A DNA stretch of 64,000 nucleotides from JBPRGH01 sp051418055 (GCA_051418055.1 JBPRGH010000052.1:93609-157608), one strand, 5' to 3'. Shown: positions 36,224 to 45,420, counted from the first letter of the stretch. A program made the numbers and translations. Notes: generated by a model from the sequence alone, not told the origin.

Positions 36224-36231
36224 TATCTTTG
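36224..36231 (+). promoter_or_regulatory. -7 promoter element for the agaS operon
   Basis: TATCTTTG is a full match to TAnnTTTG. It lies 28 bp before the agaS ATG at 36260. No TTTG -33 box is at the normal distance; the operator repeats occupy that place, as expected for a regulated promoter. Confidence 0.55.
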
Positions 36232-36259
36232 ATTAATACTCAAATTAACAAATGTGTAC

Positions 36260-37426
36260 ATGGAATATCTAGGAATTGATACGCAGGAATTAACTGAAAA
36301 CGGTGCAATAAATACTGCAAAAGAAATTTCGCAACAGCCGGATATATGGCAAAAAGTATGGGGCCAGGTAAATAGCGAAAGTTCTGCGATGCGTTCATTT
36401 TTAAATGAACACAGAGATATTCAGAGAATTATTCTTACGGGAGCAGGTACAAGTGCCTTTATTGGATTTTCTCTTAGGGGTGTTTTTCAGCGTCAAATGA
36501 ATATACTTGCGGAAGCTATTTCAACTACGGATATTGTAACTCACCCTAAAGATTTTTTACTTTCTGATGTTCCTACTTTAATTATATCATTTGCAAGATC
36601 TGGCAATAGCCCTGAAAGTGTAGCAGCCATAGATCTGGCAGATAAATTTTGCAAAAATTGTTATCATTTAATCATTACCTGTAATCCTGATGGAAGGCTG
36701 GCGAATATTTCTACAAAGAATGATAATTATATTTTAACACTTCCCGAGGAAGCATGTGACCTGAGCCTGGCAATGACCAGTAGCTATACCGGAATGTTAT
36801 TAGCTGGAATATTAATTGCACACATCAATGGATTGGAAGCCGTAAAGAAAGATGTTGAAGCTCTTATATCTTATGGGAAAAAGATTATTGAAGAATATGC
36901 AGGGGATATTAAGCAGCTTGCATCGCTTGATTTTAACCGGGCAGTTTTTTTAGGTGCCGGTCCGTTTTATGGTACTGCTACTGAGTCACACTTAAAACTT
37001 CAGGAGCTTACTGATGGATTAGTGATTTGTAAACGGGATTCTTTTCTTGGTTTGCGGCATGGGCCAAAGGCAGTTGTTGATGAAAATACAATTGTTATTT
37101 ATATTTTTTCAAATAATGAGTATGCTTTGCGCTATGAAAAAGATTTAGTTGCTGCTATGCAGCAGGGAAAACCTCCTATGGCTGAAATAGGAATTATGGA
37201 ATCTGAGGTTTCAGATATCAATCTTAAGAGAAAAATTATTTTTTCTGAGAGAGCTGCAAACGGATATACACTAAAAGAAGAATTTTTAACTGTTTGTAGT
37301 GTGATACCGGCACAAATACTTGGCTTTTATAAATCACTTTATTTCGGGTTAAAACCTGATGAACCTTCTGCTTCAGGAGCAATTTCAAGAGTAGTACAGG
37401 GCGTCGAAATTTATGATGTGCCCTAA
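36260..37426 (+). CDS. agaS: Galactosamine-6-phosphate deaminase/isomerase AgaS (SIS family)
   Basis: 388 residues from the ATG at 36260; a GTG at 36254 would add Val-Tyr and is less likely. Two SIS domains are visible: ILTGAGTSAFIG near 56-67, SFARSGNSPESVAA near 113-126 and the second half with VFLGAGPFYGTATES and KRDSFLGLRHGPKAVVDENT. The length and motifs fit AgaS, which converts D-galactosamine-6-phosphate to D-tagatose-6-phosphate plus ammonia, rather than glucosamine-specific NagB or GlmS. It leads the operon agaS-agaZ-kinase-agaY, the downstream steps of the same path. Cytoplasmic. Expected to be induced when AgaR releases the operator at 36193. Confidence 0.88.
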   Translation: MEYLGIDTQELTENGAINTAKEISQQPDIWQKVWGQVNSESSAMRSFLNEHRDIQRIILTGAGTSAFIGFSLRGVFQRQMNILAEAISTTDIVTHPKDFLLSDVPTLIISFARSGNSPESVAAIDLADKFCKNCYHLIITCNPDGRLANISTKNDNYILTLPEEACDLSLAMTSSYTGMLLAGILIAHINGLEAVKKDVEALISYGKKIIEEYAGDIKQLASLDFNRAVFLGAGPFYGTATESHLKLQELTDGLVICKRDSFLGLRHGPKAVVDENTIVIYIFSNNEYALRYEKDLVAAMQQGKPPMAEIGIMESEVSDINLKRKIIFSERAANGYTLKEEFLTVCSVIPAQILGFYKSLYFGLKPDEPSASGAISRVVQGVEIYDVP

Positions 37427-37462
37427 TTAATTCAATTACTATTTTTAAAAAAAAATAAACGT

Positions 37463-38758
37463 ATGGATCAAGTCTTAAGAGAAAAAGCAAGGCAACAAAA
37501 TATGTCATTGCTGGATTACTTACTAAAGAGAATAAAGGATTTAGAGAAAGAGACAGGAGTTCGACGTTCCATCTTTGCAGCATGTCCGAATTCACTGGCA
37601 GTTATTAAAGCTTCTCTTCGTTCGGCAAAACGTAACAACAGTATAATAAAATTTGCAGCTACTTTAAATCAGGTAGATGGAGATGGTGGTTATACTGGTT
37701 TGACACAAGAGCAGTTTGTAAAAACAATACGTCAGGAAGCAGCTGCTATCAATTATACCGGATCAGCAATAATTGCTATTGATCATGGTGGACCATGGTT
37801 AAAAGATATACATAACCGTCAGAAATGGAGCTATCAGCAAACCTTGGCTGCTGTAAAAAAATCTTTTGAGGATGCCATTATAGCGGGTTATGATCTTATC
37901 CATGTTGACCCCACCATTGACATTACCATGCCAAAAGGTGAAATTATAGAAATAGATGTTGTTGCTGAGCGAACAGTTGACCTGATTGTTCATGCTGAAG
38001 ACTTTAGAAAGAAAAATAATTACCCTCCTATTGCTTATGAAGTAGGTACTGAGGAAGTCCATGGAGGCCTTGCAGACCTTAAAGCATTCGATAGATTTTT
38101 GAAATTACTTAAAGAAGGCCTCAAGAGCCATAAGCTGGAGAATGTATGGCCTTGTTTTGTGGTAGGAAAAGTAGGTACTGATCTTCATACCTCTACATTT
38201 GATCCAAAGGTAGCGAAAGAGCTGACGGAAATTGTACAGCAGTACGGTAGCGTGATCAAAGGACATTATTCTGATAATGTGACTAATCCTGAAGATTATC
38301 CACGTTCAGGTATGGGGGCTGCAAATGTGGGCCCTGAATTTACAGAGCGGGAATATGAAGGGTTAATGGAATTATGTGAAATTGAAGCAAATCTTTTTTC
38401 AGAAGGGAAAGTTGCTAAACTTTCGGCATTAAAGGAGGTTCTTTGGAATGCTGTAATCAGCTCAAATCGTTGGAAAAAATGGCTTTTTGAAGGTGAGGAT
38501 ACAGAAGATTTTTATGCAAATGACGAAGAGCGTCAGGAGTGGCTAGTGAAAACCGGCTGTAGGTACATCTGGGAAAATTCAGAAGTATTGGCGGCACGTT
38601 GGAAATTATATCGTAACCTGGAACTTAATGGAATAGAAGCAGAAGAGATCCTGCTTTCACATATTGAAAAAGCAATGGATAAGTATTTTTATAAATTTAA
38701 CCTGGTAGACCTGAATGATTTATTGCTTCAGGAAACAGAAGAAACAGTTTTAACCTAG
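37463..38758 (+). CDS. agaZ: Tagatose-bisphosphate aldolase subunit AgaZ/GatZ-like
   Basis: 431-residue cytosolic protein of the KbaZ/GatZ family. Family segments are the N-terminal SIFAACPNS (the counterpart of the GIYAVCSAHP start), LNQVDGDGGYTGLTQEQF near 70-87, AIDHGGPW near 105 and HVDPTIDI. A second half with KVGTDLHTSTFDP and KGHYSDNV is also characteristic. GatZ/KbaZ is regarded as a non-catalytic partner needed for full activity and stability of the class II aldolase; related AgaZ proteins have also been proposed as tagatose-6-phosphate kinases. Here the aldolase (39749) and a separate PfkB kinase are in the same operon. It follows agaS by 36 bp. Confidence 0.82.
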   Translation: MDQVLREKARQQNMSLLDYLLKRIKDLEKETGVRRSIFAACPNSLAVIKASLRSAKRNNSIIKFAATLNQVDGDGGYTGLTQEQFVKTIRQEAAAINYTGSAIIAIDHGGPWLKDIHNRQKWSYQQTLAAVKKSFEDAIIAGYDLIHVDPTIDITMPKGEIIEIDVVAERTVDLIVHAEDFRKKNNYPPIAYEVGTEEVHGGLADLKAFDRFLKLLKEGLKSHKLENVWPCFVVGKVGTDLHTSTFDPKVAKELTEIVQQYGSVIKGHYSDNVTNPEDYPRSGMGAANVGPEFTEREYEGLMELCEIEANLFSEGKVAKLSALKEVLWNAVISSNRWKKWLFEGEDTEDFYANDEERQEWLVKTGCRYIWENSEVLAARWKLYRNLELNGIEAEEILLSHIEKAMDKYFYKFNLVDLNDLLLQETEETVLT

Positions 38759-38801
38759 CACATTATTCTGTCAGGAATTTAAAATATTTTAACTAATAAA
38801 A

Positions 38802-39749
38802 ATGGATAAAGTTCATGATGTAATAGTGGTCGGAGAACTTAATATAGACCTGATCCTTAACAATATAGATAAATATCCGGAAATAGGTAAAGAAGTACTG
38901 GCCGGCCAAATGACCCTTACGTTGGGCAGCAGCTCTGCAATATTTGCCAGTAATCTAAGCACGCTAGGTATCCCCACTTCTTTTATTGGAAAAGTAGGAA
39001 AGGATAATTTTGGCGATTTTATAATTGAGAGCTTAAGATCTCGTGGTGTTGATGTAAATAATATCATAAGAAGTGAAAAGCTAAAAACAGGTGCTACGAT
39101 TGCATTAAATTTTGGTGAAGACAGGGCTAATGTAACATATCCGGGGGCAATGGAACTCCTTCACCTTGAGGATGTAAATGAGCAGGTTTTAAGCTCAGCC
39201 AAACATCTCCATATGAGCTCGATTTTTTTACAGAAGGGACTAACCAATCAATTAGTAGATTTATTCAGAAAGGCAAAAGAATTAGGGCTCACAACTTCTA
39301 TTGATCCACAATGGGATCCTGCCGAGCAATGGGATATAGACCTGCCGAAGCTTCTGCCTTTTGTTGATGTATTTATGCCCAATAGTAATGAGCTTATGTT
39401 ATTAACTGGTACAAAAAATGTGCAGGATGGTAAAAGTAAATTGGCTCCTTTTGCCAACACATTGGTTGTAAAAGATGGAAGCTCCGGAGTTTATGCCTGG
39501 GCTGATAATGAGCTCATATATCAGCCTGCTTTTTTAAATGAAAATGTAGTTGACAGCATAGGGGCCGGAGATAGTTTTGATGCTGGTTTTATTTCAAAGT
39601 ACATCAAAGGAAATTCTTTAAGAGAGTGCCTTAAATATGGGGCATTAACGGGAGCGATAAATACAACACGTTCAGGTGGCACAACCGCCTTTGAAGATAT
39701 GGATTTAGTAAAAAGTATAGCCAAATCATCTTTTAATTATACCATTTAA
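38802..39749 (+). CDS. PfkB-family sugar kinase
   Basis: 315-residue cytosolic ribokinase-fold kinase. It shows the N-terminal GELNIDLI and GGSS-like TLGSSSAIFA pattern, the lid strands, and the C-terminal PfkB signature DSIGAGDSFDAGFI with catalytic Asp near residue 255. By context it may phosphorylate tagatose-6-phosphate to tagatose-1,6-bisphosphate, or galactosamine/GalNAc at C6; the pathway needs both steps and this is the only kinase seen. Its stop codon overlaps the start of agaY by one base (TAATG), so expression is tightly coupled. Specificity cannot be read from sequence. Confidence 0.82.
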   Translation: MDKVHDVIVVGELNIDLILNNIDKYPEIGKEVLAGQMTLTLGSSSAIFASNLSTLGIPTSFIGKVGKDNFGDFIIESLRSRGVDVNNIIRSEKLKTGATIALNFGEDRANVTYPGAMELLHLEDVNEQVLSSAKHLHMSSIFLQKGLTNQLVDLFRKAKELGLTTSIDPQWDPAEQWDIDLPKLLPFVDVFMPNSNELMLLTGTKNVQDGKSKLAPFANTLVVKDGSSGVYAWADNELIYQPAFLNENVVDSIGAGDSFDAGFISKYIKGNSLRECLKYGALTGAINTTRSGGTTAFEDMDLVKSIAKSSFNYTI

Positions 39750-40570
39750 TGACACTACAGGAAAAATTTGCAATCATAGGACAACAGGGGAAGGCCCTTT
39801 TAGCTACTAACTTCTATAACTATGAGACCCTTTCGGGTGTGCTAAAAGCTGCAAAAACAGTCGGTCAACCTGTTATTGTCCAGCTTTCTGAAAGCTCAAT
39901 TCACTACCTGGGATTAAAAGTTGCTACTGCTATGGCACGTTCAGCAATGGAAGAATATAATGTGCAGGGATGGCTTCACCTTGACCATGGGAGTTCTGTT
40001 GATATGGCACACAGGTGTCTCGATGCCGGTTTTGATTCAGTGATGATTGATGCAAGTGAAAAATCATTTGCTGAGAATGTTAAAACCACTTTAGCAGTGG
40101 TGAAATTAGCTCAGAAATACAAAGCCAATGTGGAAGCCGAGCTTGGTTACGTGGCAAAGCTGGGGCAGGAGCAGTCAAGTGTTTATACGCAACCCGAGGA
40201 AGCTAAAAATTTTGTAGAAGAAACAGGTATTAATGCCCTTGCCATTGCAATTGGCTCTGCTCATGGTTTTTATAAGGAAGTGCCGAAGTTACAGCTTGAG
40301 TTACTCTCTAAAATACATGAAGCAACACCAGCGGCATTAGTACTCCATGGAAGTTCTGGGATTCCAGATGATCAGCTTCGGGAGGCAATAAAGCGTGGAA
40401 TTTCAAAAGTAAATCTTGCTACTGAAATCAAAAACATATTTATGAAGACACTGCAGCAGGTACTAAGGGATAATGAGGAGATAGATCTACGCAAGATATT
40501 TCCAGTTGCTACCTCATCAGTGGAAAATTTAATTATTGAAAAACTTAAAATTGTTTCGCCTGCAAGTTAA
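39749..40570 (+). CDS. agaY: Class II tagatose/fructose-bisphosphate aldolase
   Basis: 273-residue zinc aldolase, cleaving tagatose-1,6-bisphosphate to dihydroxyacetone phosphate and glyceraldehyde-3-phosphate. Visible motifs are HLDHGSSVDMA (zinc histidine and catalytic Asp, near 77-87), the GFDSVMIDAS loop, VEAELGYVA, GSAHGFYK (zinc His) and LHGSSGIP (zinc His), then KVNLATEI for phosphate binding. The short length and the agaZ partner favour the GatY/KbaY/AgaY group over glycolytic Fba. It overlaps both neighbours by one base, so pfkB-agaY-amidohydrolase are translationally coupled. Confidence 0.9.
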   Translation: MTLQEKFAIIGQQGKALLATNFYNYETLSGVLKAAKTVGQPVIVQLSESSIHYLGLKVATAMARSAMEEYNVQGWLHLDHGSSVDMAHRCLDAGFDSVMIDASEKSFAENVKTTLAVVKLAQKYKANVEAELGYVAKLGQEQSSVYTQPEEAKNFVEETGINALAIAIGSAHGFYKEVPKLQLELLSKIHEATPAALVLHGSSGIPDDQLREAIKRGISKVNLATEIKNIFMKTLQQVLRDNEEIDLRKIFPVATSSVENLIIEKLKIVSPAS

Positions 40571-41649
40571 TGAAGACCTCGCTTATAATATTGGCCACTC
40601 TATTAATTACAGGTGTTTTCACTCGGGCACAAACTCCAGATTCGTTACTGCTAAAAAATTATCGTCCAAAATCCATTTTTCATATTCCTGTTACTAATAT
40701 TACTAAAGCAAAATATCCTGTAATAGATATGCATTCTCATCCCTACGCACAATCCGAGGAGGAGCTTGTACGCTGGATAGAAATAATGGATAAGGTTGGT
40801 ATTGAAAAAACAATAATATTAACAAAAGCTTCAGGTACTACCTTTGACTCAATTTATCAGGTGTATGCTAAATATGACAATCGTTTTGAACTTTGGTGCG
40901 GCTTTGACTATACAGGCTATACCGAGCCAGGATGGAGCGAAAAAGCTGTACAGGAACTCGAACGTTGCTATAAAATTGGTGCCAGAGGGGTCGGTGAATT
41001 AGGCGATAAAGGGCTGGGAGAAGTATATTCCGAACCTGTTCCAGGAAAAGGATTACATATTGATGATCCCCGGATGAAACCTCTTTTAGAGAAGTGTGCC
41101 GAGCTGAGCATGCCGGTCAATATACATGTGGCAGAACCGATGTGGATGTATCAGCCTATGGACTCCACCAACGACGGATTAATGAATGCATACGTATGGC
41201 AGGTGGATAAAGAACAGGAGGGATTGCTGGATCATGCAGCTCTCATAAATTCCTTAGAGAATGCCGTAAGAGATAATCCAAAAACGACGTTCATTGCCTG
41301 TCATTTTGCTAATTGCGAATATGACCTTAAAATACTTGGAGATTTATTAGATCAATACCCTAATCTTTATGCCGATATTTCCGCCCGCTATGGAGAGACA
41401 GCTGCAATACCACGTTACATGCAAAAATTTTATAAGAAATATCAGGATAAGCTGATGTATGGTACAGATATGGGAATGGAGGCAGCAATGTACCAAACAA
41501 CCTTTAGGATCCTTGAAAGTAATGATGAGCATTTTTATGAGATTGACCGCTTTAATTATCATTGGCCATTACATGGATTTGGTCTTGAACCGGAAGTTTT
41601 AAAAAAATTGTATTATGATAATGCCGCTAAAATCCTGAAACGAAAATAA
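40570..41649 (+). CDS. Exported TIM-barrel metal-dependent hydrolase (amidohydrolase-2 family)
   Basis: 359-residue protein with a Sec signal peptide (about 1-22, cut near TRAQ), so it acts in the periplasm or outside. The metal-site motif DMHSHPYAQ (HxH near residue 55-57), HVAEPMW, FIACHFANCEYD and LMYGTDMGME (last ligand Asp) place it in the amidohydrolase-related family, which includes lactonases, decarboxylases and sugar-acid hydrolases. It overlaps agaY by one base. Substrate is unknown; the operon suggests a sugar-derived lactone, amide or ester released from the glycan. An exported enzyme in the middle of an otherwise cytosolic catabolic operon is unusual. Confidence 0.78.
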   Translation: MKTSLIILATLLITGVFTRAQTPDSLLLKNYRPKSIFHIPVTNITKAKYPVIDMHSHPYAQSEEELVRWIEIMDKVGIEKTIILTKASGTTFDSIYQVYAKYDNRFELWCGFDYTGYTEPGWSEKAVQELERCYKIGARGVGELGDKGLGEVYSEPVPGKGLHIDDPRMKPLLEKCAELSMPVNIHVAEPMWMYQPMDSTNDGLMNAYVWQVDKEQEGLLDHAALINSLENAVRDNPKTTFIACHFANCEYDLKILGDLLDQYPNLYADISARYGETAAIPRYMQKFYKKYQDKLMYGTDMGMEAAMYQTTFRILESNDEHFYEIDRFNYHWPLHGFGLEPEVLKKLYYDNAAKILKRK

Positions 41650-41656
41650 TAATCTT

Positions 41657-43726
41657 ATGCGCTACTTCTTCAAATATCTGCTGTTGATGCTGTTTATTTC
41701 TGCTTGTAAACAAGAAAAAACAACAACCCCTGCCGGAGAAGTTGTTATAACACATGGTGACCTGGTATTGCAGATAAACGATAAGTTACATACAAAAATA
41801 ACTTCCACAGCTGCAGGAGCGAAGCCATTAATGCTTGCCGCTGAGCCTTCTGAATACCTTGTTACAACCAATAATAATTTTCAGGATTTTATATCATATG
41901 ATAATATTTCCGGACCTTTTACTGATTCTGTGGGTACTGGGAACCGCTGGCTTTTAAAGGGTAAGGGTAGTAAAGGAAATGAATCCCTGGAAAAGATTTT
42001 AAAGATAAAAGCATATGATAGTTTTCCGAATATGCTGGTGATGCAGGTAATGTATATTAATAATTCCACTGATGCAGTTCACGCAGAAAAGTGGGTAAAT
42101 CATCATTACAAGGTATTACCCCATCAGGATTCAACTTTGTTCTGGTCTTTTCAGGGTAGTTCTACCAGTGCCCGAAAAGACTGGATCCAGCCCCTGAAAT
42201 CTGGTTTTAAACAGCAAAATTATATGGGCATGAACAGCTCTGATTATGGAGGAGGTATTCCGGTAACAGATCTCTGGCGTCCTGATCAGGGAATTGCTAT
42301 CGGACATATCGAGCTTCTCCCTAAGCTTGTTTCCCTACCTGTTACTATTGGGAAGCAGGAGAATGTAGCAGATATTCGAATTGAGAAAGAGTATTTAGAC
42401 CCTCTCATACTTGAAATGGGTGATACCTTAAAAACATTGGAAACTTTTGTCAATGTTCATAGCGGTGATTATTACAATAGCCTTTCGGCATATGGAAACC
42501 TTTTAAAAGCCAAAGGATTAAAATTTGTTGAACCGGAAGAAGCTGCATATGAATCCTCCTGGTGTGCATGGGGATATATGAGGGACTTTACTTTGGATGA
42601 AATTATTGGCACACTACCAAAGGTAAAGGAACTTGGTATTAAGTGGGTCACCATTGATGATGGCTTTCAGCAAGCTGAGGGAGATTGGAATGTAAATAAT
42701 CAGAAATTCCCTCGCGGCGATGCTCAAATGAAAGCTCTTGTAGAAGAGATACATGCTAACGGGTTAAAAGCAATGTTATGGTGGGCGCCATTAGCTGCTG
42801 ATCCGGATAGCAAACTGCTGCAGGAAAACCCTGATATGATGTTAATTAATGCTGAAGGTTCACCACAGGATATCACCTGGTGGGATGCCTATTATTTGTC
42901 GCCCGCCCACAAAAAGACAATCCGCCATACTGAAAATGTTATAGACCTTTTTATGAACCAATGGGGGTTTGATGGTCTGAAGATGGATGGCCAGCATTTA
43001 AATGCTGTTCCTCCAGATTACAACACTACAGATGAACTGGCTGATCCTGAGTTGGCCGTAGAAGCAGTACCTGGATTTTTTGAAAATATATATAAAACAG
43101 CAAGGGCCATAAAACCTCATGCTGTTATTCAAAACTGTCCATGCGGAACGTGTATGTCAGTTTTTAATATGCCATACATGAATCTTGCTGTGGCTTCGGA
43201 CCCACTTTCAAGCTGGCAGATAAGGCATAAAGGGAAAACTTATAAAGCTTTGATTGGTAAGACTGCATATTTTGGTGATCATGTGGAATTAAGTGATGAT
43301 CGGAGCGATTTTGCCAGCTCTTTTGGTGTAGGAGCTATACTCGGAACTAAATTTACCTGGCCTCGTGAAAATCCTACTGTTACAGAAGATAACCTACTTA
43401 CACCTGAGCGAGAAGTGATCTGGAAAAAGTGGTTTAATTTGTATCACGAAAAGATGCTATCAAAAGAAGAATATTTGGGCGATTTATACGATATTGGATG
43501 GGACTTGCCCGAAACCCATGTAATTCAAAAAGGCGATACCCTTCACTTTGCATTTTATAATAAAGAGTGGAAGGGATCAATTACTCTTCGCGGATTAAAG
43601 GATAAATCCTATCGTGTTCGCGATTATATTAATGATCTTGATTTAGGAATGGTTAAAGGTCCTGAGGCAGAGCTTAATGTTTCTTTTGAAAAGAACATGT
43701 TAATAGAGCTGTACCCTGAGGATTAG
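41657..43726 (+). CDS. GH36-type alpha-galactosidase-like lipoprotein
   Basis: 689-residue lipoprotein; signal ends at ISAC with Cys17. An N-terminal beta-supersandwich (about 25-285) leads to a TIM barrel (about 290-610) and a C-terminal beta domain. Barrel motifs are WVTIDDGFQ (about 330-338), AMLWWAP, the nucleophile strand DGLKMDG with Asp444, an unusual Cys-rich QNCPCGTC (492-499), and ASDP with Asp515 as candidate acid/base. This is the GH36 layout (alpha-galactosidase, alpha-N-acetylgalactosaminidase or galactosaminidase). Anchoring to the periplasmic or surface side of the outer membrane would release alpha-galactosyl or alpha-galactosaminyl ends. It lies 7 bp after the amidohydrolase. 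Confidence 0.83.
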   Translation: MRYFFKYLLLMLFISACKQEKTTTPAGEVVITHGDLVLQINDKLHTKITSTAAGAKPLMLAAEPSEYLVTTNNNFQDFISYDNISGPFTDSVGTGNRWLLKGKGSKGNESLEKILKIKAYDSFPNMLVMQVMYINNSTDAVHAEKWVNHHYKVLPHQDSTLFWSFQGSSTSARKDWIQPLKSGFKQQNYMGMNSSDYGGGIPVTDLWRPDQGIAIGHIELLPKLVSLPVTIGKQENVADIRIEKEYLDPLILEMGDTLKTLETFVNVHSGDYYNSLSAYGNLLKAKGLKFVEPEEAAYESSWCAWGYMRDFTLDEIIGTLPKVKELGIKWVTIDDGFQQAEGDWNVNNQKFPRGDAQMKALVEEIHANGLKAMLWWAPLAADPDSKLLQENPDMMLINAEGSPQDITWWDAYYLSPAHKKTIRHTENVIDLFMNQWGFDGLKMDGQHLNAVPPDYNTTDELADPELAVEAVPGFFENIYKTARAIKPHAVIQNCPCGTCMSVFNMPYMNLAVASDPLSSWQIRHKGKTYKALIGKTAYFGDHVELSDDRSDFASSFGVGAILGTKFTWPRENPTVTEDNLLTPEREVIWKKWFNLYHEKMLSKEEYLGDLYDIGWDLPETHVIQKGDTLHFAFYNKEWKGSITLRGLKDKSYRVRDYINDLDLGMVKGPEAELNVSFEKNMLIELYPED

Positions 43727-43749
43727 TAGCCAAAATAAACTGCTGTTTT

Positions 43750-45231
43750 ATGAATACGGAAAGTAAATTGCATAAAATAATTTTTCCAAGGGCTTTTGCT
43801 TTTGCCATAGATGATTTAGGATGGAACGAAGGTAGCGATCTTTCACAACATACTCCACCCGGTCCTTACCGATGCGGAGTTAAAAGAAGATTTGACCTTA
43901 ATGATTACAAATATATTGTTGAAGTTGGAAAAGCAGTTGGTGCAAGAATTCAGTGTCTCTTCATCTTAAGTGAAATGGACAGGGAAAATTTACTGGCCAA
44001 ATTCCCTACAACAACCTACCAGCGTGAAAATTGGGATAATTCATTACGTGTAAACGAAGAGCAAAAGGATATAATGAGCTACGTTACGAAAGAAGCTGCT
44101 CATATTGAATTTGGCCTTCATGGACTTGGACATGAATATTGGGCACCCGGAGAAACACAAAAAAGAGCTGAGTGGTATAACCTGAATGATAAAAAGCCCT
44201 GGCCTGAGGAATCTCTACGAGAACATATTCAGTGCTTCAAAGATATTATGGCTCAATATGGACTGACTCCAGAAAACGGTCATTCATTTCCTGAAAGTTT
44301 TGTTCCCTGTGCCTACAGCTACTATTGGAATCCTACAGGTGACTATAGCCTGGGAAAGCTTTTAAGTGAGAATGGTGTAAAATATGCCAATACAGATTTT
44401 AGTTTTATTCCTGAATTAAATCCCCCTGAAGAATTAAATGGTGGTGGATTTGATCATGGAACCCATGTGATTAACAGAATAAATTATGGTAATCTCTGGT
44501 ACGAACTTTCTTCTTTACCAAAAGTCGAGCTTGAGGATCAACAAACTGATATAATAGAAAGCCACTGGCCTAATTGGCTTGCACAGGATGATTTTCTGCA
44601 ACCGGGAATTACCGAACAATGGATAAATTATTATAAGGCAGCACAAAGAAGTAATGATCGTTATATTGCAAAGAATACTGAGCAGTTACATTCTCAATGG
44701 CTTTATAATAAATATACTAAGGTGACCGAAGATGAGGTGGGGGTAGTAAATATCGATAATAGTGCAATGCCTGATGAGGCCTATCAGAATGACATTTTAG
44801 GAACAATGGTATTAAAGGTAAAACTTGAAGAAAATGAGCATGTTTCTGAAGCAGAAATTGATGGGCAGCTTTTACCTGCGTATTTTGAAGAGGAGGATTA
44901 TGGCTTTCTTTATCTTCCGATCTTAGAAAAGAAAAAATATATCCTAAACTACAAGAAAGGTAAAAATTTAATGCCAGTTTATGTAGTTCATGATGGTACA
45001 GCAAATATCTACAAGCTTCAGCATCAAAATAATACGATTACTGTTAATGTTAAAGTGTATGGTAACCAGCTACTTAAGATAAGGTGTAACCAACCCGCTG
45101 AAGTTATTTCTGCAGTTGAAACTTTGGAGATTTTGGGCAGTGAGTATAATAATGAAAATTCCACCCTGCTGATCGAAATCCAAGCAAGTGATTTTCAAGG
45201 GATAAAAGGAGATATTCATTTAAAATTCTGA
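43750..45231 (+). CDS. NodB-like polysaccharide-deacetylase-fold protein, cytoplasmic
   Basis: 493 residues without signal peptide. The N-terminal half looks like a carbohydrate-esterase-4/NodB-type barrel: FAFAIDDLGWN with the Asp21-Asp22 pair, and FGLHGLGHEYW with His124 and His128 in the H-x3-H metal motif. The middle (about 130-350) has unrecognised aromatic-rich sequence (ENGHSFPESFVPC, NTDFSFIPE), and the C-terminal 130 residues look like a beta-sandwich. It lies 23 bp after the GH36 gene in a GalNAc-related operon that lacks an AgaA/NagA deacetylase. Inferred role: removal of the N-acetyl group of GalNAc, its phosphate or a short oligosaccharide in the cytosol. The substrate is unproven. 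Confidence 0.65.
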   Translation: MNTESKLHKIIFPRAFAFAIDDLGWNEGSDLSQHTPPGPYRCGVKRRFDLNDYKYIVEVGKAVGARIQCLFILSEMDRENLLAKFPTTTYQRENWDNSLRVNEEQKDIMSYVTKEAAHIEFGLHGLGHEYWAPGETQKRAEWYNLNDKKPWPEESLREHIQCFKDIMAQYGLTPENGHSFPESFVPCAYSYYWNPTGDYSLGKLLSENGVKYANTDFSFIPELNPPEELNGGGFDHGTHVINRINYGNLWYELSSLPKVELEDQQTDIIESHWPNWLAQDDFLQPGITEQWINYYKAAQRSNDRYIAKNTEQLHSQWLYNKYTKVTEDEVGVVNIDNSAMPDEAYQNDILGTMVLKVKLEENEHVSEAEIDGQLLPAYFEEEDYGFLYLPILEKKKYILNYKKGKNLMPVYVVHDGTANIYKLQHQNNTITVNVKVYGNQLLKIRCNQPAEVISAVETLEILGSEYNNENSTLLIEIQASDFQGIKGDIHLKF

Positions 45232-45420
45232 TGCAGCATATTTTTGAAAATTCATTATACAAAAATTAATCTTGTAAAATGTGTAAAAGAATTAAATCAT
45301 ATATTTAACTATTCCAATATGGTTCTTAAATAAAAAGTACCATCATTAATTACAGGTAAATTATAAAAAGAGGAGGTCGTGTAAGCAGCCTTTTATTAGA
45401 AAAACTTAAATATTAATCCA

